Of a stretch of DNA of 17,743 nucleotides, positions 14,096 to 17,743 are shown piece after piece. The notes beneath the pieces were generated by a model. That model did not search any database, was not told where the DNA came from, and saw only the letters and a list, made by a program, of their open reading frames with translations. The DNA is from an uncultured Bacteroidales bacterium (GTDB lineage Bacteria; Bacteroidota; Bacteroidia; Bacteroidales; Paludibacteraceae). Where the stretch lies: the NCBI GenBank assembly GCA_937910305.1, contig CALEPS010000187.1, forward strand, positions 1 through 17,743, given 5' to 3'. Position 1 is the first letter of the stretch. The number at the start of each line of letters is the position of its first letter. The translations under genes were made by a program, and so were the position numbers.

Positions 14096-14110
14096 TATTT
14101 TTCGGAAATT
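14076..14110. promoter_or_regulatory. HxlR operator-like inverted repeat
   Basis: AATTTCCGAAA (14076-14086) and TTTCGGAAATT (14100-14110) form a perfect 11-bp inverted repeat with a 13-nt spacer. It covers the region between the -33 and -7 elements, so a dimer bound here would block RNA polymerase. The natural candidate ligand is the HxlR protein encoded downstream. Confidence 0.65.
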
Positions 14111-14250
14111 CGCTCTAAAAAAGTTACTTTGTCATCATTTTTTGCTTTTTGGGGGCTAAAAAAATAAAAGGGGGCTTTCTATCGCGGACACTACCCTCGT
14201 ACATGCGTCAAAACCTCGTTTTGGCAGTAAGTACTCGGGTGTGCTCCGAG

Positions 14251-14303
14251 GTTCTATGTGTTGCAAGCAACACTCGAAGTGCTATCCGAAGCACTTCTTC
14301 ACC
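14251..14303. repeat. Two-hairpin unit, copy 1
   Basis: The unit opens with GTTCTATGTG. Hairpin A pairs GTGTTG with CAACAC (14258-14273, loop CAAG). Hairpin B pairs GAAGTGCT with AGCACTTC (14276-14297, loop ATCCGA). TTCACC follows. The layout is repeated at 14415-14495. Confidence 0.75.
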
Positions 14304-14414
14304 CGCACAAATTGAAATTTGCGGGGTCCCCCATTGGAAGCGAAGCGAGAGATAGAGAAACAAAAACATCGCCAAGTGGGCACCCCGCGTGTGGTTTGGA
14401 GCGGTGTTTGATTT

Positions 14415-14495
14415 GTTCTATGTGCCGAACTTATCTTTTGAGTGGAAACTCATAAGGTTCGGCACTTGAAGTGCCATCCGAGGCACTTTTTCACC
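14415..14495. repeat. Two-hairpin unit, copy 2
   Basis: The unit opens with the same GTTCTATGTG. Hairpin A is longer and unrelated in sequence: GTGCCGAAC (14422-14430) pairs with GTTCGGCAC (14457-14465), with an inner GAGT/ACTC stem closed by a GGAA loop. Hairpin B pairs AAGTGCC with GGCACTT (14469-14488) around the same ATCCGA loop; TTTCACC follows. Compared with copy 1 the loop-closing pair changes from T-A to C-G on both sides. Confidence 0.75.
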
Positions 14496-14563
14496 AGTGT
14501 AATACGAAGAAGAAACGGCAAAGCCGTGTCCGAATACAATTCTTAGCCGCAAGGGCATGATTA

Positions 14564-14625
14564 TTTCTTATCTCGCTTTGCTCGAACGATTGTTTCTTAT
14601 CTCATTGCATTCGAACGATTGTTTC
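14564..14625. repeat. 29-bp tandem repeat, 2.1 copies
   Basis: Two adjacent 29-bp units have identical 11-bp ends, TTTCTTATCTC and TCGAACGATTG, around a 7-bp core that differs completely (GCTTTGC versus ATTGCAT). Units lie at 14564-14592 and 14593-14621, followed by a partial TTTC. Confidence 0.8.
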
Positions 14626-14648
14626 GGACGAAACAGACGAAGAAAGAA

Positions 14649-14677
14649 CCTGCCTGCTCGGTGGTGGAGCAGGCAGG
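14649..14677. terminator. Perfect 11-bp hairpin, possible terminator
   Basis: CCTGCCTGCTC (14649-14659) pairs perfectly with GAGCAGGCAGG (14667-14677) around a 7-nt loop. On the minus strand it lies about 100 bp past the end of the GIY-YIG-like gene. No T-run follows on either strand, so it may instead belong to the structured region on its left. Confidence 0.4.
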
Positions 14678-14780
14678 AGTTCCGATAGATTGAGTTATCG
14701 GGTTATCGATAGAGCGAGTGTTGATCGCCAAAGCTTGGTCGATGCTATTTTATTTCTTGGTATGAGATACTAAAATGTCA

Positions 14781-15116
14781 TTAATTCCCTAGCAAAAAAT
14801 AAGCATAATAATACTGGCTATCGCACATATTGCTATATCCAACCCATTCATTAACTAAATCCGGACGATTTTCAATAAACCATTTTTCCACCTCATTAGC
14901 ATTTTTAATGCTTGTTGTTCTATACACAACAACCATTTTATTCCATTTAAATCGATGTGATTTCTTATGTTCACAAAATCGTCTTTCGGGATCTGAGGTT
15001 ATACCTATTTTGACATATTTATAGTTTCGTCGATAAAGACCAGCAGATATATTCAGCCTTGTAATAATATTTTTAGGCCAACCTATTTTATAATCGTATT
15101 TTAATTGTTGCTCCAT
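14781..15116 (-). CDS. GIY-YIG nuclease-like protein
   Basis: A 111-aa protein with a GIY-YIG-type core. YVKIGITSDPERRFCEH (34-50) gives the second strand motif (KIGIT), the catalytic Arg position (R45/R46) and His50. A later helix ANEVEKWFI (73-81) offers the conserved Glu. The first GIY strand is not obvious in the N-terminal 33 residues, so the fold assignment is moderate and activity is uncertain. Such small nuclease-like proteins are common in phages and mobile DNA. Its base composition is clearly more AT-rich than that of genes to the left. It starts 2 nt after the secreted-protein gene ends, so the two are co-transcribed. Confidence 0.6.
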   Translation of the reverse strand: MEQQLKYDYKIGWPKNIITRLNISAGLYRRNYKYVKIGITSDPERRFCEHKKSHRFKWNKMVVVYRTTSIKNANEVEKWFIENRPDLVNEWVGYSNMCDSQYYYAYFLLGN

Positions 15117-15118
15117 AA

Positions 15119-16297
15119 TTATTTCTTAGTAGAGGTGTTTTTTTTATCCCTTTTAAGTATTTCTAATGCTTTCCCTAAATCTCGGAAAGTATCTACAGTT
15201 TCTTGTAACATAAATGCACTCCATACATCATTAGTTGGCATCGTGTTTGTTGACTCGCGTTTTATGCTAGTTAATATTCCACTATCGGAGAAAGTGAATT
15301 GGAATAATATATCCTTTTTTTCAAACTTGTCATAAAATGTTGTTTCATAGCAACATGGAGTTACTGCAAGTTGCTTATTGCCCATTTGTTTTGTGAATTC
15401 TACAATATCTATACCCCGTGGAAAATAATCAAAGACTTCTCGTGCATCTATTTCAGAAACTTTTTTATTCCTAAGTTCTGCTAACCGTTTGTTTGCTTGT
15501 TCTTGCTGTATGCGTTCTTGTCGAAGTTCGGATGATTCTTCCTCGTATTGTTCCATAAGAAATGGTGATATTTTGTTAAAAAAGAAAGTGGTATCATATT
15601 TATTTCTGTCGTTATGAAAGTGAACTTCTATTGTTTTTCCATTAATTAAGTAGTAACCTTCTCCTTGCCAATTATTGCCAGGTTCGGGAAATTCACTATA
15701 TATAAACATCCTTTCTTGTCCATATGAGTCTAAATTCTCAATATCTAATGTTAATTCTTGGGCTAAAGAATCATAAAGGTTTTGTGCCCATATTTCCCGT
15801 TTTTTGTTAGCCATTTGATTTTTTATTATTCGTGCATCATAGAATAATTTAACATATGCCACCTTATTTGAATTAACGAAAAAATATCCTCCACGTTGAG
15901 ATATACATTCCAGTTTGAATTGAATATTAATGGAAGAATCTCTAGGTATCATATTACTATTAAGAGATGAAATTTGAAGCGGTTCTCCCAAATACATCCC
16001 ATTTGAGACTTTGAAATATGGACTGATAATAGTAGCCGTTTTATTAGAGAACGAAGATGTATTCCCAAAAATGGTTGCAGTTCCATACGAAGTAACCTTA
16101 AAAGTGTATATGGCTTGGCACGATTCAACTGTACTATCTAAATATTGAACGTTCTCAAGATAGAAGTCCAAGTACTTTTTCCCATTCTTGTTTAATGGGA
16201 ATTGAAAACTTGAGCCCTTTTCCAAAGTCGGCAATGATTGTGCAATACAAATGCTACTCATGAGCATGCATAGCGCGAATAATATGTTACGTTTCAT
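15119..16297 (-). CDS. Secreted protein of unknown function with coiled coil
   Basis: A 392-aa protein with a Sec-type signal peptide (MKRNILFALCMLMSSICIAQ; cleavage probably near residue 20). Residues 25-150 look like a beta-rich domain. A central part (155-245) contains GYYLINGKTIEVHFHND. Residues 250-280 form a charged coiled coil (EEESSELRQERIQQEQANK). The rest (285-392) has no motif I recognise, and I cannot assign a family. It is markedly AT-rich, which with its neighbour suggests horizontal acquisition. No convincing promoter was found upstream; the 320-bp gap there holds a nested stem structure. The downstream GIY-YIG-like gene follows after 2 nt. Confidence 0.75.
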   Translation of the reverse strand: MKRNILFALCMLMSSICIAQSLPTLEKGSSFQFPLNKNGKKYLDFYLENVQYLDSTVESCQAIYTFKVTSYGTATIFGNTSSFSNKTATIISPYFKVSNGMYLGEPLQISSLNSNMIPRDSSINIQFKLECISQRGGYFFVNSNKVAYVKLFYDARIIKNQMANKKREIWAQNLYDSLAQELTLDIENLDSYGQERMFIYSEFPEPGNNWQGEGYYLINGKTIEVHFHNDRNKYDTTFFFNKISPFLMEQYEEESSELRQERIQQEQANKRLAELRNKKVSEIDAREVFDYFPRGIDIVEFTKQMGNKQLAVTPCCYETTFYDKFEKKDILFQFTFSDSGILTSIKRESTNTMPTNDVWSAFMLQETVDTFRDLGKALEILKRDKKNTSTKK

Positions 16298-16361
16298 AAT
16301 AAAATTTTGTTTTATTGTTATACAAAAAGTGTGAACAATCTTTTACATCGGTTCTTTCGGG

Positions 16362-16456
16362 CTTGGACTCCCATGGTCTCCAATATATGCAGAAAGTCCA
16401 CACTCATGGTGTGAATATTCGCATTTATTAGAAAGACCATAATCAAAGTGTCCAAG
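16362..16456. other. Nested four-stem structure in the 320-bp gap
   Basis: The gap 16298-16617 has no gene. It contains nested complementary arms: CTTGGAC/GTCCAAG (16362-16368, 16450-16456), ATGGTCT/AGACCAT (16373-16379, 16434-16440), AATAT/ATATT (16382-16386, 16415-16419) and CACAC/GTGTG (16399-16403, 16409-16413; loop TCATG). All arms are perfect. It lies 65 bp upstream of the secreted-protein start codon and could be part of its leader RNA, or a small palindromic element. Confidence 0.5.
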
Positions 16457-16557
16457 TTTGAAAGAATCCTTAATAAAGCAAATGCTTATTTTATATGTTG
16501 TTTGTCTGTTGTTTTATGCCATAGGCGGTAATATTATTTTTGTTTAGTTTTGTTTTG

Positions 16558-16577
16558 ATCGGTCAAGATTGGCCGAT
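16558..16577. terminator. Possible terminator hairpin after the DUF3791/DUF3990 operon
   Basis: ATCGGTCAA (16558-16566) and TTGGCCGAT (16569-16577) are complementary with one G-T type mismatch and lie about 40-60 bp past the last stop codon of the operon on the minus strand. The flank is A-rich rather than T-rich on that strand, so termination is uncertain. Confidence 0.35.
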
Positions 16578-16617
16578 AGATTGCTCCATCTTTTACGTCT
16601 CGGAGAGGGGACGGTAT

Positions 16618-16830
16618 TTATTTCTTGTAGCCGAATTCTAATAATAGTTCATCGGCGAGATATTCGTCACTAAAACAATGCATGTCTGCAACTCCGTTGC
16701 TGATGAGGTCATACGTCGTGGAGTCGTAGAACTTGCCCAATGCCTCTTCGTAGGAAAGTCCCGCCTGATCGGCAAATAACTTCACGATTCGGGCATATTT
16801 ACGTTGTAATATAGCAGGGTTAGCTTGCAT
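16618..16830 (-). CDS. DUF3791-like small protein (downstream copy)
   Basis: A 70-aa protein. The start is MQANPAIL at 16830, because the in-frame extension upstream is merely the DUF3990 coding region read in another frame. It overlaps the end of the DUF3990 gene by 11 bp, so translation is probably coupled. The pattern is helical, with LSYEEALGKFYDSTTYDLI (35-53) and the ending FSDEYLADEL (63 to the end region). This parallels the upstream partner (KSAKDVYHAMQ, then FSKEYIVDDL), and both match what I recall of DUF3791. It lacks a signal peptide or membrane segment. Pairing with DUF3990 suggests an antitoxin-like or immunity role, which is inference. Confidence 0.7.
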   Translation of the reverse strand: MQANPAILQRKYARIVKLFADQAGLSYEEALGKFYDSTTYDLISNGVADMHCFSDEYLADELLLEFGYKK

Positions 16831-17299
16831 AGTTGAGTCTCTGTGAAGATTTGAAATGAAGATATTTGTCCAATACTGCTTGCGAGGTAATACAAATCTG
16901 ATGATTCGGCTTTTTCTCACGAAGTTCTCCTAAGGCTTGTTCGCGTGTATAAATGCCTGTGAAATAGAGATCTATCGTGTCGAACACCTGATCGTCGGCA
17001 ATACCTCCTTCAATAATATCATACTGCTCGTGCGGCAGACCTTTTCGGCAAGCGGTTATATAATCCAGCCACTCACCATCATAGGCAGAAAAGACCTTAC
17101 GGGTACATTCCAAGCATTCCTCGAATTCATAGATATTCATAATAGCCTTCTGTCCGCGTCTGATAAAACGCTCGCCATAGCGCTCTGCCTGCGCACGCAA
17201 AGGAGTAAGGTAAAAGCCCACTCCGAAATCGAGGCGAGGACGAGAATGTAGCAAGTCCGGATGAGGAATTTCCGTGTATGAGGTGTGATAAAGAATCAT
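16820..17299 (-). CDS. DUF3990 domain-containing protein, putative ADP-ribosyltransferase-like toxin
   Basis: A 159-aa cytoplasmic protein spanning a full DUF3990 domain. Motifs in order are LYHTS (3-7), DFGVGFYLT (24-32) with a following RAQAERYGERF helix (35-45), YDIIEGGIADDQVF (93-106), and NHQICITSQAVLDKY (132-146). The early H and DFGxGFYxT blocks resemble the NAD-binding core of ADP-ribosyltransferase folds (ART, DarT, KptA-like), so NAD-dependent modification is plausible but unproven. The gene overlaps the upstream DUF3791 gene by 4 bp (ATGA) and the downstream one by 11 bp. A toxin flanked by two small partner proteins is the simplest reading. Confidence 0.82.
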   Translation of the reverse strand: MILYHTSYTEIPHPDLLHSRPRLDFGVGFYLTPLRAQAERYGERFIRRGQKAIMNIYEFEECLECTRKVFSAYDGEWLDYITACRKGLPHEQYDIIEGGIADDQVFDTIDLYFTGIYTREQALGELREKKPNHQICITSQAVLDKYLHFKSSQRLNYAS

Positions 17300-17511
17300 A
17301 GCTTGACTCCTTTCTGCTGCATAAGGGATACTAAATCATCCACTATATATTCCTTGGAAAAACTATGCAACACATCGTAGCAAGGCACAATATAACCGTC
17401 TATCATACCTGCGTTCTGCATAGCGTGATAAACGTCCTTTGCACTCTTGTTCAAAAACGATGCTACGTTATTGACGCAAAAGATAGTGAAATTCAGTATT
17501 TTAAAGTCCAT
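17296..17511 (-). CDS. DUF3791 domain-containing small protein (upstream copy)
   Basis: A 71-aa helical protein, first in the three-gene overlapping operon. The start is set at MDFKILN (17511), which lies downstream of the predicted transcription start; the longer frame would begin at or before that point. The domain has FTIFCVNNVASFLNKSAKDVY (about 7-27) and a C-terminal block YDVLHSFSKEYIVDDLVSLM (44-63), typical of DUF3791. Its stop overlaps the DUF3990 start by 4 bp. In toxin-antitoxin operons the antitoxin usually comes first, so this is the better antitoxin candidate of the two paralogues. Confidence 0.78.
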   Translation of the reverse strand: MDFKILNFTIFCVNNVASFLNKSAKDVYHAMQNAGMIDGYIVPCYDVLHSFSKEYIVDDLVSLMQQKGVKL

Positions 17512-17539
17512 ATAACTAACTCTTTGCAACTTTCGGCTG

Positions 17540-17571
17540 CAAAGGTACAATTTTTTTTTGATATATGCAAA
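17540..17571 (-). promoter_or_regulatory. Promoter of the DUF3791-DUF3990-DUF3791 operon
   Basis: The minus strand shows TTTG (17568-17571), 20 nt including a run of nine A residues, and TACCTTTG (17540-17547), a full consensus match. The transcript would start near 17533, about 20 nt before the first start codon, which supports the short start of the first gene. Confidence 0.82.
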
Positions 17572-17619
17572 TTTATTTGCAAAACTCGCGTGAGAAAGTG
17601 GATTTTGTAATGGAAAGTG

Positions 17620-17743
17620 CTATTCTGCGGACTTTAGTTGGGCGGAGAGGGAGGCGATGATGAAGCCACGGAGAGTGCTATAGAACTTGTCGGACGCTGT
17701 GCCGAGGAACTTGGCGTTGGCGCGGACGACGTGTTTGTTAGCG
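17620..17743 (-). CDS. C-terminal end of an unidentified protein (partial)
   Basis: The minus strand from the right edge reads open for 40 codons, then TAG at 17622-17620. The peptide contains ANKHVVRANAKFLGTASDKF, then YSTLRGFIIASLSAQLKSAE as its end. Base composition is GC-rich like the chromosomal genes on the left. I do not recognise the family. Its TLRGFIIA segment recurs as a relic at 8461-8520. The gene's start and most of its length lie beyond the window. Confidence 0.6.
   Translation of the reverse strand, partial: ANKHVVRANAKFLGTASDKFYSTLRGFIIASLSAQLKSAE

Larger units (their letters stand above)
14111..14780. other. Hairpin- and repeat-rich region without credible genes
   Basis: About 670 bp with no protein-like reading frame. 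It starts with two GGGGGCT copies (14151-14157, 14170-14176) separated by an A-rich run. It then holds hairpins CAAAAC/GTTTTG (~14208-14224), CTCGG/CCGAG (~14234-14250), the duplicated two-hairpin unit, ACGGC/GCCGT (~14516-14528), the 29-bp tandem repeat and a perfect 11-bp hairpin (14649-14677). A last imperfect stem ATCGCCAA/TTGGTCGAT lies near 14724-14743. I vaguely associate such sequence with intergenic parts of Bacteroidales mobile elements, but no integrase, mobilisation gene or terminal repeat is visible here, so that remains a guess. Confidence 0.6.

Noticed and set aside
14149..14455. Two overlapping plus-strand frames (about 65 residues each) in the hairpin region
   Set aside because: They are produced by the hairpins and repeats themselves, with no ribosome-binding site or domain. 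Similar strings are often annotated as hypothetical proteins in mobile-element DNA, but I see no coding evidence.
14564..14625. CRISPR-like array
   Set aside because: Only two units, with 7-bp cores far shorter than spacers and no cas genes nearby.
16831..16920. Longer N-terminus for the downstream DUF3791 protein
   Set aside because: The extra 30 residues are basic, unlike the domain, and simply read through the end of the DUF3990 gene in another frame.

Overview
The window reads as chromosomal DNA of a member of the order Bacteroidales (Bacteroides/Prevotella-like; the genus cannot be fixed from the sequence). The main evidence is a set of near-perfect Bacteroidetes promoters (TTG/TTTG, 20 nt, TAnnTTTG) in front of several transcription units. 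Supporting signs are poor Shine-Dalgarno sequences, A/T-rich leaders and many lipoprotein signal peptides. Nearly all genes lie on the minus strand; the HXXEE gene at 12230 is the only clear plus-strand gene.

Left part (1-8438). A promoter at 50-80 fires off the left edge. A flavodoxin-like protein and a bile-acid/sodium-symporter-family (BASS) transporter form a two-gene unit (202-1598). To their right is a tightly spaced run of seven minus-strand genes, in transcription order: lipoprotein 5'-nucleotidase/metallophosphatase, small lipoprotein, SGNH hydrolase lipoprotein, MmcQ/YjbR protein, DUF389 membrane protein, voltage-gated cation channel with a calcium-channel-like filter, and radical SAM protein. 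The run mixes envelope-associated hydrolases with ion-handling membrane proteins.

Middle (8439-14110). A Fic AMP-transferase with a C-terminal winged helix is followed 16 nt downstream by a secreted aspartic protease with two DTG lobes. A three-half-site palindrome lies in the Fic leader. An AraC-type regulator is divergent from an HXXEE membrane protein. An HxlR regulator and a DUF6512 membrane protein form an operon, with an HxlR operator-like palindrome inside the promoter and a folded ~126-nt leader element. A decayed second copy of the HxlR coding sequence lies on the far side of the DUF6512 gene.

Right part (14111-17743). About 670 bp without credible genes is packed with hairpins and repeats, including a duplicated two-hairpin unit whose stems show a compensatory base change. 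Then comes an AT-rich pair (secreted protein of unknown function, GIY-YIG-like protein), a 320-bp gap with a nested stem structure, and a compact overlapping DUF3791-DUF3990-DUF3791 operon that looks like a toxin-antitoxin-type module. At the right edge is the C-terminal end of an unidentified protein whose last residues recur as a relic upstream of the 5'-nucleotidase.

The best candidates for something undescribed are the DUF3791/DUF3990 operon, the structured HxlR leader and the duplicated hairpin unit.
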